Source: Dipteris shenzhenensis
Taxonomy: Eukaryota; Polypodiophyta; Polypodiopsida; Gleicheniales
NCBI GenBank assembly: GCA_047967505.1
Contig: CM106538.1
Length of the DNA: 64,000 nt
Strand: one strand, 5' to 3'
In this document: positions 31,640-42,519 of the stretch, piece by piece
How the letters are laid out: each line of letters starts with the position of its first letter
Position numbering within the stretch: the first letter of the stretch is position 1
Translations under genes and position numbers: made by a program
The notes under the pieces: generated by a model
The model's database searches: none
Told to the model about the DNA's origin: nothing
What the model saw: only the letters and a program-made list of their open reading frames with translations

Positions 31640-32108
31640 TATCAAGAACTCAATCTCTTGTTCACGAATCTCTGTTCCTACGTTGACACCGATCACGGGC
31701 GATGGCATTCAATTGTTCCACCCAGCCTAACTCTCGTGGATCACAGATCTTCTAATTAATTCGTTCCTTTGTTTTTTCATGCTTATCCACGAGACCCTCA
31801 TTTCCCTAGATAGTTCTCCTTGCCAAATGTCATCATTTTAGCCTCTCCACTTGGTGCACCTTTTTACCCCTCTCTTGGGGCACATTTAAAACCACTTGCC
31901 CCTTGGCATTATTGCACATTTAGGTGCACCTAGGCCTTAGCACTCAGAACTACCTAGTCAATGCCATTTCACCCTCACCTAGGACCTTGGCAGTTACTTC
32001 TCTTGACCATTTCAATTACGCACATTAACTATTACAAAAAGTTGGTCATCTAAGAGAAAATGCCCACCGATCTTTCCGAGGTCATGCTATCTCGGCTAGA
32101 GCATAACA
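31640..32108 (-). repeat. Gypsy-2 5' LTR (element orientation)
   Basis: 469 bp. Ends TATCAAG and ATAACA on the plus strand. Confidence 0.95.
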
Positions 32109-32113
32109 GAGGA
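32109..32113. repeat. Target site duplication GAGGA (Gypsy-2, right)
   Basis: Copy of 26783-26787. The interrupted tandem repeat resumes here. Confidence 0.9.
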
Positions 32114-32882
32114 AATGAATCAATTGTATGACTATGTGCAGACCAGGAGGAAAGGAATCAATTCCAATAATATATTGCCATATGAATTCATTAAGTTCCC
32201 TGCCTTATCCATTCCTTTGAAGGGACTTTCACAAAAGGCAATTGTGCAAGGATTGTGCTTAGTACAAGCCAAGAACATGTTCCAAAAATGGGTCATCCCT
32301 CACTGAAGAGGCAGCATACATCTTGCCTATCCCTCGATGAAGAGGCTTGGGCTGGAACTAGGCTGCCTATGGCTGGCTGTTGAAGTTAGCTAAAGAAGAT
32401 CCTACTAGTGGGGGAACACTGGTGCTGTGCTATTCTGTGGATGCAGATGAATTCTCGTACTGGCCGTGTTCATTGCAATGGACGCTCCTTGTCGTGCCTC
32501 TGCTTCTCCTTTGCATTGAGAAAACCACCATACTTACCATCAGTTCCTAATTTGGGTCCAAGACCTCAAAATTCTGACTATGCCCATCGTTGTGTCTTAG
32601 TCCATCAGCTTGAAGCTTAGGACATACCATTGAATATCTGCATGAAACCCATGGATTAACTTTTGGAGCTGCCTCGGTTGTCTGTAATTGTAAGGCCACT
32701 TAAGTAAAATGGTTCTTACATTGGTAACCCGAATCAACAAGGCCCTGCCTGATCTCTGAAAACTGAATTTGGAGACAGTTTATATACTGTGGTGGCCTAT
32801 GGCAAAAACTCGGGATTGTACTTGAGAAACTCAGCGCAACCATCTCTCTGCACCCCATTTGTGCCACTGCAAACTCCTTTAT
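32114..32882. other. Flanking sequence, no gene recognised
   Basis: It starts with the remainder of the interrupted repeat unit and a third unit (TGTATGACTATGTGCA at about 32126). Beyond 32180 I recognise no exon, although upstream exons of the taspase-like gene would be expected on this side. Confidence 0.45.
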
Positions 32883-33843
32883 TGCTAAGACCTTCCAAAG
32901 ATTAGTGTTAGTAATTTAGCGCTGCCGAATTCATTTACTTGTTGTTGGCTGAGCAACTCTTTTGCTGTGGAAATCGCACTCTCTCACTCTCTCTCTCTCA
33001 CACACACACAACACTAGGGCCCAGGACAATCATTGGGCTGGACCCCCCCCAAGGTCTTTATTCATATAATGAAAACTGAATACAAAGTTCAACTCACCGG
33101 CTGCTTCTCTACAAAAACATACGTGAAATCTTCTTTACCAAAGAGCTCTCAGCTCATTTCTTTCGAGCAACATGCCAAGTGTCAAAATTCTAATTAGCAC
33201 CTAGCTAGATTCTAGTTACATGACTCAAGGGGCAAAACTCTAGGGTCTTCGTAGCCCTCGGTCACATGGACACCTGCTGGCTGCCCACTAGGCTCCAGAG
33301 ATCAATCAGCCCCTCTTAGAACCTACAACCATTAATTAAAGCGCACATAGCCATGGCACCCATTAATTGTTAGCGCTTTTGCATGCAAATAAATTCTAGA
33401 CTAATCCTAGTCTCTGTGGGCGTCCCCACCAAGCAAACATGGGCACATTAAATAATTAACTCTATGGTTGACCGAAGCCAATCCTTCTAGCCATAATTAG
33501 GGACTTTGACCAGGGGTCAAGGCGCCTTAATTAATGCTAAAACTCTTCGACCGGAGTCGGTAATGATCTACACGTTGACCAGAGTCAACTTGCTTTGGCC
33601 AAAGCCAAGTCTTGTTGACTGAAGTCTTGGTTAACCGCAGTTAACCCTCTTGGCATACGCCATGTCTTCCTAACCAAGGTTAGGCTTACTTAACCAAGGT
33701 TAAGTATCTTTGACCGGAGTCAATACTTTGACCAAAAAGAAATAACTTTTGAGCATAATTAAATAAATAAGTGACTCTTTAATTATGATCAAATAAATAG
33801 TCAATTAAAACTTTGACTTTGGAGTATTTACAACTTGGTGACA
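32883..33843 (-). repeat. Gypsy-5 3' LTR (element orientation)
   Basis: It runs from TGCTAAGACC to TTGGTGACA on the plus strand, about 961 bp. A (CT)/(CA) simple repeat lies at about 32983-33010. The U3 dyad array occupies about 33467-33723. Confidence 0.85.
33467..33723 (-). repeat. 20-bp-period dyad array in U3 of Gypsy-5 (3' LTR)
   Basis: Dyads with 4-6-bp arms around a mostly 4-nt centre have centres near 33581.5, 33601.5, 33621.5, 33637.5, 33656.5, 33676.5, 33696.5 and 33716.5. Examples are GTTGAC-CAGA-GTCAAC, TTGGC-CAAA-GCCAA, CCTAAC-CAAG-GTTAGG, CTTAAC-CAAG-GTTAAG and TTGAC-CGGA-GTCAA. Arms differ but remain complementary. Less regular dyads extend back to 33467. Confidence 0.88.
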
Positions 33844-33856
33844 TCCCCTCGGCTTC
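33844..33856 (-). other. Polypurine tract of Gypsy-5
   Basis: The minus strand GAAGCCGAGGGGA lies directly before the LTR start TGTCACC, identical to Gypsy-4. Confidence 0.85.
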
Positions 33857-33869
33857 CATTCAGTTGATC

Positions 33870-36734
33870 TCAACTGAAAAGCTTCTTTGTAAATATCCAA
33901 AAGCTGTGGATGATCAGACAGCACGTCTTCATCCATCCACTTAGCATCCAATGCAGAATCGTTTTGAATTTTACAAGATATCTGTAAAATTCCTTGCCCT
34001 CGGAGCCTTTGCATACAGTATGATACACAATTTGTTCTAGCTTAAGGACCACCTCCACTTCTGGTGAATCCTCTGTTACTAGCTCTTTAGACTCCGATCC
34101 CTGAAATTTCTTTAGAAGACTCACATGACAGGCATTGTGAATCCTCCAATGCTCTGGCAGTGCCAACCTGTATGCAACCTCATTAATCTCTTCTGTAACC
34201 CTGAAAGGGCCATAGTGTCTGGGAGATAACTTTGCATACACTTTTTGCTTGCCCTTTAGCTTGCAGAGCCTAGCTTTCTCGAACTTCAAAAGCACCCAAT
34301 CCCCTTCCTTGAGATCTAATTGTCTCCTATGCTTATCTGCAGCCTTCTTATGCTTTTCTTGAGACCTTTCTATTGCTGTCCGGACCTGGCTGAAACCTGT
34401 TTGGAGGTCTCTGACAAACTGATCAGCTGCAAATATTTCATCTTTGGACCTTAGGATAGGTGGCAGAATCACCTTCCCATAGATGACCTCAAAGGAGGCT
34501 TTCCTTATGGAGCTGTGAACTGTATTATTATATGCAAACTCCACCAGTGGTAGGTACTTTTCCCAGTCTGAATTTTGGTCAGCCACATAGCATTTCAGTA
34601 AATCCAACACTGTAGAATTTGCTACCTCACTTTGACCATCTGTCTGGGGATGAAAAGAAGAATAAAAATTCAGATTTGTCCCCATATTATCGAAAAGAGC
34701 TCTCCATAATAGACTAGTCATTCTGGGATCTTGGTCACTGACAATGGACTTAGGCATACCATGGTGCTTAAAGATATGTGCCATGAAAAGCTTAGCCATA
34801 TGATCTGCCTTTATAGTTTTGCACACTGGAATGAAATGAGCTTGCTTGCTGAATCTATCAATGATAGTCCAAATCCCATCATTCCCTGACTTTGATCTTG
34901 GCAGATCAAAAATAAAGTCCATTGCAATACTTTCCCACGGTGCCTGGGGCACGGGAAGAGACATAAGTAGGTCAGGTGCCTTCTGTCTGTCATATTTGAC
35001 CTTTTGACAGGTTAGGCATTCTGTAACAAACTAATGTATATCTTTCCGCATTGCTGGCCAAAAGAATTACCTCTCTAATGCTTGAGTTGTTGCTATAATT
35101 CCTCTATGCCCAGCATAGGGGTACATGGCATTCCTCCAAAATATCCATCTTTCAAGGAATAGTGGCTGGTGGACTGCCCCTCTTGAATTTTCTGCAAAAT
35201 CTCACCAAAATCTACATCTTTAGCATAATGCTCCCTCATGTCTTCCAGATCCCTATGATAAGCAATAGTTACATTGTTCATCTGAGGTCTTCAAGACAAG
35301 GCATCTACCCCGCCGTTCTAAGCTCCTGGAGTATGGACAATCTAAAAATGATGCATTGACAAAATGTTTGCCCATTTCTTGTGATTCTTGGAGAGCTTAC
35401 TCTTAGTGAAAAAAAATCTGAGACTTTGGTGATCTGTTTGAACTATAAAGTCTGCACCCAAAAGATAATGCTTCCATGTATGGAGAGCATGAATTACAGC
35501 CAGCAACTCTTTCTCGTAGATTCCCAGATATCTTTTTGCATCCCGGAGTCTCCTGCTCTCGTAGGCCACTACATGACCATTCTGATGCAATGTAGCCCCA
35601 ACACATTCCCCACAGGCATCACAATCCACATCAAAAGGCTGGTACAAATCAAGAACTATCAAAATTGGCTCTGTGGTCACCTTCCCTTTGAGTGTAGTGA
35701 ATGCTTTCTTCAGTAGAATACCCCGTCTGAAAGCTGCATTTCTTGGTAAGGTCATGAAGTGGAGCAGCTATAACCACCACAAAATGCCTGATAAATCTTT
35801 TGTAGTAAGAACATAGGCCTAGGAAACTATGAACTTCATGCACAGTCTTCAGCTCTGACCATTCTTGAATGACTTGTGGATCTTTGCCAGATCCATCCTT
35901 GGATACTATATGCCCCAAATAGTGGATCTCTTATAGAAAGAATCCACTCTTCTTGCTGTTTGGCATAGAGCTGGTGATTTCGCAACTCTTGGGAAACCAT
36001 AGCAAGATGTTCCTTGTGCTCTTCTTCGGACTTACAGAAAACAATGATGTCATCAAAGAAGGTTCATGTGAACTGTCTATAAGGTCGGAAGATATGATCC
36101 ATCATTCTGTTGAAAGTAGCTGGGGCATTTGTCAACCCAAAAGGCATCACCAGATACTCATACAGCGCCCAAAAGTAGTGCAAAACGGTGTCTTGTGTAT
36201 ATCCCAAGGTTGTATCCTCACTCATTGATAACCACTCTTTAAGTCTATCCTGCTAAAAACTGAAGTCCCAATTAACTGGTCTAGCACATCATCAATGCGC
36301 GGAATTGAACACCTATTCTTGATGGTCATTTTGTTCAATGCGCGATAGTCAACGCACATACGAAATGAACCATCTTTCTCGTGTACAAGCAGTACACGGG
36401 AGCAAAATGCACAGAAACTGGGCTGAACCAGCCCTTTGGACAACAAGTCCTGCACCTGGGCCATAATTTCTTCTCGCTGAGTTGCACTAACTCTGTATGG
36501 GGGCCTATTAGGTGGCTCACTACCAGGAATGAGTTCTATACCATGATCTTCAAGTCTCTCAGAGGGTAGCTCCCCTAGCAAAGGGTCAAAAAAACCATCT
36601 TTAAAGTTTACAAGAAACTGAAATTTATACTTATCTGCTTCATTCATTTCAGCCTGCAATTCAACATCTCTTTCTTTTATAAAAACCATGTACGCTGAAA
36701 CTGCAGACTTTATTGCTTTTCCAACTGAAATATT
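33870..36734 (-). pseudogene. Gypsy-5 pol: RT, RNase H, integrase, chromodomain-like tail
   Basis: In order on the minus strand: [20 protein letters not shown] with [26 protein letters not shown] and FFDDIIVF (near 36050); RNase H with PFDVDCDACGECVGATL, KELLAVIHALHTW and DHQSLRFF; integrase with MDFIFDLPRSKSGNDG, VSDQDPRMTS and TDGQSEVANS; then KVYAKLSPRHYGPFRVTEEI and LPEHWRIHNACHVSLLKKFQ. The SDRD of integrase is SDQD, which keeps the catalytic Asp. Frameshifts and stops break the frame near 36222, 35918-35649, 35342, 35030 and 34010. It is not functional. Confidence 0.9.
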
Positions 36735-37658
36735 TATTAAGACCTTCGAAAGATCAGTGTTCGTAACTCAACGCTCCCGAATTGATTTACTTGTTGCCTG
36801 AGCAACTCTTTTGCTGTGGAAATCACTCTCTCTTCAACACACAGCACTAGGGCCCAAGACAATCGTCGGGCTGGACCCCTCTTCATTCATATAATGAAAA
36901 CTGAGTACAAAAAAATACGTGAAATCTTCTTTACAAAAGAGCTCTCAGCTCATTTCTTTTGGAAGCATGCCAAGTGTCAAAATTCTAACTAGCACCTAGC
37001 TAGATTTAATTTATATGCCTCAAGGGGCAAAACTCTACGGTCTTCATAGCCCTCGGTCACATGGACACCTCCTAGCTGCCCACTAGGCTCCATAGCCCTT
37101 GGGCAATCAGCCCCCTCTTAGAACCTGCAACCATTAATTAAAGTGCACATAGCCATGGCACCCATTAATCGTTAGTGCTTTTGCATGCAAATAAATTCTA
37201 GACTAATCCTAGTCGTTGTGGGCATCCCCACCAAGCAAACATGTGCACATAAAATAACTAACTCAATGGTTGACCGAATCCAACCCTTCTAGCCGTAATT
37301 AAGGACTTTGACCAGGGGTCAAGGCACCTTAATTAATGCTAGAACTCTTCGACCTGAGTCGGTAATGATCTAGGTTGACCGGAGTCAACCTGATTTGGCC
37401 AAGATCGAAATCAACTCTTTCTGATCGGAGTTAGAGGTTCTTTGGTTAACCGCAGTTAACCCTCTTGGCATACGGCAAGTCTTCCTAACCGGGGTTAGGC
37501 TTACTTAACCGAGGTTAAGTATCTTTGACCGGAGTCAATACTTTGACCAAAAAGAAATAACGTTTGAACATAATTAAATAAATAAGAGACTCTTTAATTA
37601 TGATCAAATAAATGGTCAATTAAAACTTTGACTTTGGAGTATTTACAACTTGGTGACA
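36735..37658 (-). repeat. Gypsy-5 5' LTR (element orientation)
   Basis: About 924 bp, plus-strand start TATTAAGACC (TG to TA change relative to the left copy) and end TTGGTGACA. The dyad array recurs at about 37268-37540, for example GGTTGAC-CGGA-GTCAACC, CCTAAC-CGGG-GTTAGG and CTTAAC-CGAG-GTTAAG. Confidence 0.85.
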
Positions 37659-38099
37659 GCCGCCAAGCCAGGGCTTCGTCTAATAAGTGCCTGGTAGCTA
37701 GGATGCACTTTGTGTTAGAAAAGACCTATACAGAGGGTATCCTACAGCAAAAACTTAAGAGCCTCCAAGCAACTACACGCATAAGTTTTTAACTACGGAA
37801 TCCAAAACTTATTTCCTCATGTGTACTCCACAAACATATGAGTGTGCAAGTCTATAAATAGACAATGATCTGAGAGAGATATAGCACCAAGAAAATATGT
37901 ATTTCCATTCTCAAATGGACACAATACAAAAGAGAGATTCAAAGTCCCGCCAAACCATGGTCCTGTAATCTTACCAAAAGTTGTCCTACTATCTCCTTGG
38001 CATCTCTAGATCCCTGAGCCCGCGTGCTCCACACTGAGCTTCTGTAGACTTAGTCTCTGTGCCGTGATCTCTCATCTTGCTGCCCTAGATGTCAGCCTA
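37659..38099. other. No recognisable gene
   Basis: Unassigned sequence between the Gypsy-5 LTR and an LTR-like segment. Short frames have no known domain. Confidence 0.4.
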
Positions 38100-38943
38100 G
38101 GTGGGCAGCTTCCTGTTAACTATGTCTGCAGGTCCTGTACCACCTCCCTTGGACTTGTGGAAGCCCTCATGGCTGGCCCTCTTCTACTCCAATCTGCTCT
38201 TGGAATGCTGCTCCAAGATGATGAATAAGAAGGCCCCAATGGCCCTCTTTTATAAGGGTGCCCCTCCACAAGACCAACCAGCCAGCACTAAATGGGCCAG
38301 CTTTTGCTGGCATTCCAACCGACTGGGCCCCTTGGTCTTTAAGAGCCAACCTGGTAGGCAGCCTTCTTGCTGCCCTACAAGCCCCGCCAGGCCACGACTC
38401 GGCCAGGCACACTGCCCAAACTATGGCCTGTTGTTGCAGGCCCAAGACCTGCCGAATTTCATCACCTCCAAGCTTCTGTTTTTCCACCTTTGTTACAGGC
38501 CTCTTCCAGCCTCCGGATCTGCTTCAACAGCTCCACATCATCTACTGAGCACCTCCGTACAATTGCTGACTGGTTTCGTACATCTGTTGACGTCAGCTGT
38601 CACGTAATCCTTGCACAGTCAGGCCTTCTCCATTTGCAGACAGCCACGTGGCACCTCCATACTATTGTTGTCCACCATGGTGGCTCCCAATTGCCAGGTA
38701 TGTTATCCTTGTGCCGCCCACATGGCAGCCTGTTTGCTGCCCATGTGGCAGCCCCATATCTTCTTGTTTTGTTGTGAGCATGCTGCCCAATGGCAGCCAG
38801 GGTGCTGCCCATGTGGCAGCCACGTCATCCTTCCTTTGCTCTCCTCATATGGGGGCTTACACATGGGGATGGTCCACCCTCCCTTTGGTCTCCTCATATG
38901 GGGGCTTACACATGGGGATGTGACCAACCCTATTCCAACACTT
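38100..38943 (-). repeat. LTR-like segment (minus), relative of 22930-23830
   Basis: On the minus strand it begins TGTTGGAATAGGGTTGG (at 38943), a typical LTR start. It has a TATAAAAG box near 38250 and many GCCACATGGGCAGC/GCCACGTGGC units at 38640-38830. A 29-bp phrase TCCTCATATGGGGGCTTAC... is repeated at 38842 and 38891. No coding capacity is seen. The other end is not resolved. Confidence 0.55.
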
Positions 38944-39057
38944 TGGTTTTCCTGTGTGGGTATAATAGAAAAATAGCATTGAACTGATTGAACCAAAACA
39001 TAAGCAATACTAGATCAGTGTTTCCATCATATCTTTCATATACATGTATAGATAGCT

Positions 39058-39679
39058 CGCCATTGGAGGCTAATCACCCTTCTAGACACAGCTTACAAGA
39101 TCTTGGCTAAGGTCTTGACTCTGCATCTGAGACCCCACCTTCAAGATATCATTCACGAGACGCAGACCGGATTTGTCTACGAGCATAGCATTCTGGATAA
39201 TATCTTCACTTTTTGGGAGGCAGTTGACTCGGCCAGAGAGGAGGCACAGCCTCTTGCCATCCTTCTTCTCGATTTCGAGGAGGCATATGTCAGAGTAGAG
39301 TGGTCCTTCGTGGAGGGGACTATGCAGAGACTCGGCTTCTCAGAGAGATGGATCAGAGGGGTTTCAGCTCTTTATGCAGGCAGCTCAACCCAGGTGATCA
39401 TTGGGGACCACACAGACGAGACCTTTCCTCTTCCCGTTCAGTGAGGAAGGGCTGCATGTTGGCCCCTTATCTTTTCCTCTTTGTGGCGGACGCCTTGGGC
39501 TATTTTCTACACTCTCAAGCAATTGGCAGATGAGGCTTCCGATCGGGCAAGAGGAGGAGCTCCTATACTCTAATTTTGCAGATGATACAGCGCTCTATGT
39601 GGATGGCTCCGCAGCTAGTCTAGAGAGGGTCAGAGGAGCCCTTTCCATTTATTGTGAGGCCTCTAGAGCTCACATAAAT
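39058..39679 (+). pseudogene. LINE-A reverse transcriptase, 5' part (interrupted by Gypsy-3)
   Basis: The frame reads WRLITLLDTAYKILAKVL, HETQTGFVYEHSILDNIF, ILLLDFEEAYVRVEWSF and, after a frameshift near 39440, VRKGCMLAPYLFLFVADAL and NFADDTALYVDGS. These are non-LTR RT motifs with an FADD catalytic box. The element starts abruptly inside the RT fingers (39058), so it is 5'-truncated. It breaks off after SRAHINP, where the Gypsy-3 LTR begins, and resumes at 46195 with DFGFRWIPRGETARYLGCQV. LINE-B (47835-50322, minus) is the same family. Confidence 0.88.
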
Positions 39680-40034
39680 CCATAAGTTGCCACGTGGCAT
39701 CCTAGGAGGTAATCCCATAAGCAATATTGCTTTGTACTGTCCTGGGCCATACCTATATAAGGGCTCTAGTTGTACTTGGCAATTCATTCATGACTTGTAC
39801 TTCATTACTGAAATAGAAATTACAGCAAGAGTTCAATACTCAGCTGAATTCTTAAAAGGATTGACTTCCTCCTGTCCTTGTGCAGCCCCTCACAAGTCTC
39901 TGTTGTAGGTCCAGCCCATGACCTTCCACTCCTACCTTTTTCCTAAAACATAAGGTACTTCGCTACTCTAACTTTCCTGCACATTCTACCAAATTTAGGG
40001 GTGTTTACTGTCAGTTAGGAGCAGTCTTGTTGCA
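39680..40034 (+). repeat. Gypsy-3 5' LTR
   Basis: About 355 bp, from CCATAAGTTGCC to CAGTCTTGTTGCA. It contains the perfect G-box palindrome GCCACGTGGC (39689-39698) and a TATA-type ACCTATATAAGGGC about 70 bp later. The exact first base is uncertain because the start lacks a canonical TG. Confidence 0.88.
39755..39768 (+). promoter_or_regulatory. TATA box in Gypsy-3 LTR
   Basis: CCTATATAAGGGC lies downstream of the G-box palindrome in the same LTR and is conserved in the 3' LTR near 45913-45925. Confidence 0.7.
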
Positions 40035-40035
40035 T

Positions 40036-40047
40036 TGGTATCAGAGC
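40036..40047 (+). other. Primer-binding site, tRNA-iMet type (Gypsy-3)
   Basis: TGGTATCAGAGC, one base after the LTR terminus TGCA. Confidence 0.93.
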
Positions 40048-40941
40048 ACTTTTCATGGGATTTTGTGGGAAATTCTTTGTCCAATTACTTTGAAATTTGG
40101 AGCATCTACTCTTGAGCCTAGGGCCTACCTCTGTGCAAAAATTCAGCACCCGAAGTGCTCTCTGTTGTAAGCTGTAACGTGGCAGGCTCTGGGAAACCCT
40201 GATTTTCGAAGTGCATCAGATTTTGGGGCTTTTTGCATCAATGGAAAGCCCTTGATCTCCCGATCGTCCCTATGTGCTGGAATCACGAAATTACAAAGGT
40301 TTTACCCCATATTGCACTCGAATTCCAGTCGCAGGTGGAATGGACAGCCAGTCAACGATCTACTAATTGAATGCACCAAACCTTGTCATAGTTAGCTTGT
40401 TCTGGTCGCCATAGCCTCTAGGTGCTGCTCCTAAACGTTCGTGGAGATATGAGCTCAAATGGAGGAGCTATGAGCAAATTCGACTGGCTGAAATAGAAGA
40501 AATGCTGCGGAAATTCAGATTTACAACTCCATTTTGGGTCAGCTTTAGTGCATATGATCGCTTAGCTCCATGGATGCAACTGATAAAGTTTGATAGTGAT
40601 CTGGTTTTTTGTTACTGAGAATTTCGAAAATTCAGTGCAATAGCTAGCGCAGAATTGCTATTTGCCAAACGTTCTAGCGATTTCTAGCCATCTAGGTGTA
40701 ATGTTATGAAATTCTACTCCTAATTGGCCCTTTGGTTCAGTCTTAGCATAAGGATCACCTAAACAAGTGGGAAATTTCAAGTTTTCTCTAAGAAATTTGA
40801 CCTGTGAAACTAGGGCAAAACTAGCATTTGGGGCTTTTGGTACTGGTCTTTGATCAAGGCTTAAGACAGTGCATTTACTCTAGATTCAAGTCATTAAAGA
40901 TGCATGTAAAAAGGTCTACTGGTCAAGCTAGTAAGTAGCCA
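40048..40941 (+). other. Gypsy-3 leader
   Basis: About 890 bases of non-coding sequence between primer site and gag. I see no repeat array here, unlike the leaders of Gypsy-4 and the copia elements. Confidence 0.7.
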
Positions 40942-41982
40942 ATGAGTATCCTTGATTCTATCTCAGAGAAGGAAGCAATTGATAATCAGGCTCAAGTTTT
41001 TGAGCCCAATGATCTTCACGTTGGCAATATTCAAGGGGATTTGGCAGCAACTCCTCAAGTACAAACATCCCTTAACCAGGAGCAGATTATAAGGAGTTGT
41101 ATGGACCCAATGCTACAGGTATTCAAGGAGTTAACCAATGAGATCAAGACCAATAATCAGAAGATTGACCAAAGGATGCAGAACATGTCTGCCACTTTTA
41201 ATAAAAGGTTTGACCAATTCAAGAGAAGCCAAATTTATGATGGGAAGAGACCTGTGGATCCCCAAATTGATGGAGACTCAGGTTCAGATGATGATAATGA
41301 TGATCATATACATGTAACTGAACCGGTTGGTTTTATGGCTTCTACCCGAAGGACCTACCACTCTAGTGGAGTTACAGCTCATATGGATAAGGATTCAGCA
41401 CATGGTAAGACTCCTAATAATAACAGTTCAGCAACTGAAGAGTTGTGTCAAAAATTCCATGAATATAAGTTGCTACCAGCAGACCTTAGGGCAGCAATGA
41501 CATTCCAGCAATATATACAAACAGTTAAATCTATTGAACCAAAAGGACCTGTTCATCAAGACAAAGATATGAAAGACAAGATTATACTTCCTAAGTTCAA
41601 AGGTGATTCTACCTCTCCTGAGGAATTGGAGGAATGGCTCAGCAAGATGGATGACTACTTCCTTCTATACCCAAAGGGTGATCAAGGTAAAATCAGATTT
41701 GATGTTCTTCATCTAGAAGATTATGCCCACTCTTGGTGGAGGCATCTACAGCAAGAAGGGTTAACTTTTAATGCTTGGGATGAATTCAAGGCTGAAATGC
41801 TTAAAACTTTTATATCTCCTTTTACTAGGGATCAATATATTTGTAAGTGGTATGATCTTACTCAGCAAGGATCAGTGAAAATTTGTATCAAACAGTTTTC
41901 AAAATTGGCTCTGTTTGTTCATGGTATTGATGAAAGAGTTAGAATGCTCAAGTTCTGCACCCTAGTATTGCTTCAGATGTAG
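40942..41982 (+). pseudogene. Gypsy-3 gag
   Basis: The frame opens MSILDSISEKEAIDNQAQ, has an acidic middle (DGDSGSDDDNDDHIH), and then the gag core IILPKFKGDSTSPEELEEWL, MDDYFLLYP, HLEDYAHSWWRHLQQEG and AWDEFKAEML-KTFISPF. A frameshift near 41940-41980 ends it early. In the next frame the continuation SLEEAMQLAKLYEPK is typical of this gag family. The expected CCHC zinc knuckle is absent because sequence is deleted just beyond. Confidence 0.88.
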
Positions 41983-42003
41983 CAGCTCAAAAGCCCAATT
42001 CTC

Positions 42004-42501
42004 TTGAAGAGGCCATGCAGTTGGCAAAGCTTTATGAACCCAAATGCAATGGGAAGGAGAAGACTTTGGGTATTGGTCACTTTGGAACTAAGCCTATGGT
42101 CAAAGGGGTTTCCAATGATGAAAGCAAACTTCAAACACTTCATTAATGCAAAGACACTTCAAACAATGAGGTTATGCCCATCCACTTTGGATCATGGGAT
42201 CAAAGTTGAGGTGGCTAATGGTCAGCATTCCCACAATAAGCAATATTGTCAGGCTGCTCAAGTGCAACTTTCTCAAGACTATACTTTTCATGGAGATCTA
42301 TTTGTCTTGGAAATGGGACCTATTGACATTGTCCTTGGTTGTGAATGGTTGAGAACCTTGGGAGAATTCTCTATGGACCTTAACAGGCTGTATATGAAGT
42401 TTATGCATGAAGGTAAGCAAATCACTTTGATGGGTCACCAATCTCCTAAATTGTCCTTAATTTCTGCAAGAAGAATGGCCAGAGACCTCAAAAGTGTTTG
42501 A
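42004..42501 (+). pseudogene. Gypsy-3 protease remnant lacking the active site
   Basis: The frame runs from gag-like sequence directly into HFINAKTLQTMRL, IKVEVANGQ and DIVLGCEWLRTLGEF-SMDL. These are the parts of retropepsin that follow the D-S/T-G active site (HNFI..., ANG, LGMDWL). The D-S-G itself, the preceding strand and the zinc knuckle are missing, so a deletion of a few hundred bases is inferred. TGA ends the frame at 42501. Confidence 0.75.
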
Positions 42502-42519
42502 GGAGTCTATGCTAGTCAG

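Larger units (their letters stand above)
26788..32108 (-). mobile_element. Gypsy-2: young, internally deleted Ty3-gypsy element
   Basis: Both LTRs are 469 bp and differ at only about 3 positions by eye, with TSD GAGGA, an iMet primer site and a polypurine tract. Gag, protease and the first part of RT form one long open frame. A deletion of about 1.2 kb relative to Gypsy-1 (its 14747-15949) then joins RT just after [10 protein letters not shown] to the integrase core at 28320-28333. RNase H and the integrase zinc domain are gone. Plus-strand LTR ends are TA...CA in both copies, that is TG...TA in element sense, a non-canonical terminus. It must have moved with helper proteins or been deleted very recently. 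Confidence 0.95.
32883..37658 (-). mobile_element. Gypsy-5: Ty3-gypsy chromovirus lacking leader, gag and protease
   Basis: Two related LTRs (32883-33843 and 36735-37658) flank a minus-strand pol that reads RT, RNase H, integrase and chromodomain-like tail. The 5' LTR (right) abuts coding sequence for [20 protein letters not shown] directly. In Gypsy-4 this position lies inside pol, more than 3 kb from its 5' LTR, so primer site, leader, gag and protease have been deleted. No matching target duplication is visible (TTTAT left, GCCGC right). The LTRs are homologous to those of Gypsy-4. Confidence 0.88.

Noticed and set aside
32400-32640. Upstream exon of the taspase-like gene
   Set aside because: A GTAAGT donor is present on the minus strand near 32535, but the preceding sequence has a stop in the relevant frames and no family similarity.
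33467-33723. CRISPR-like array
   Set aside because: The 20-bp periodicity has no constant repeat with unique spacers. Arms change while the core stays, it lies in an LTR, and this is plant DNA.
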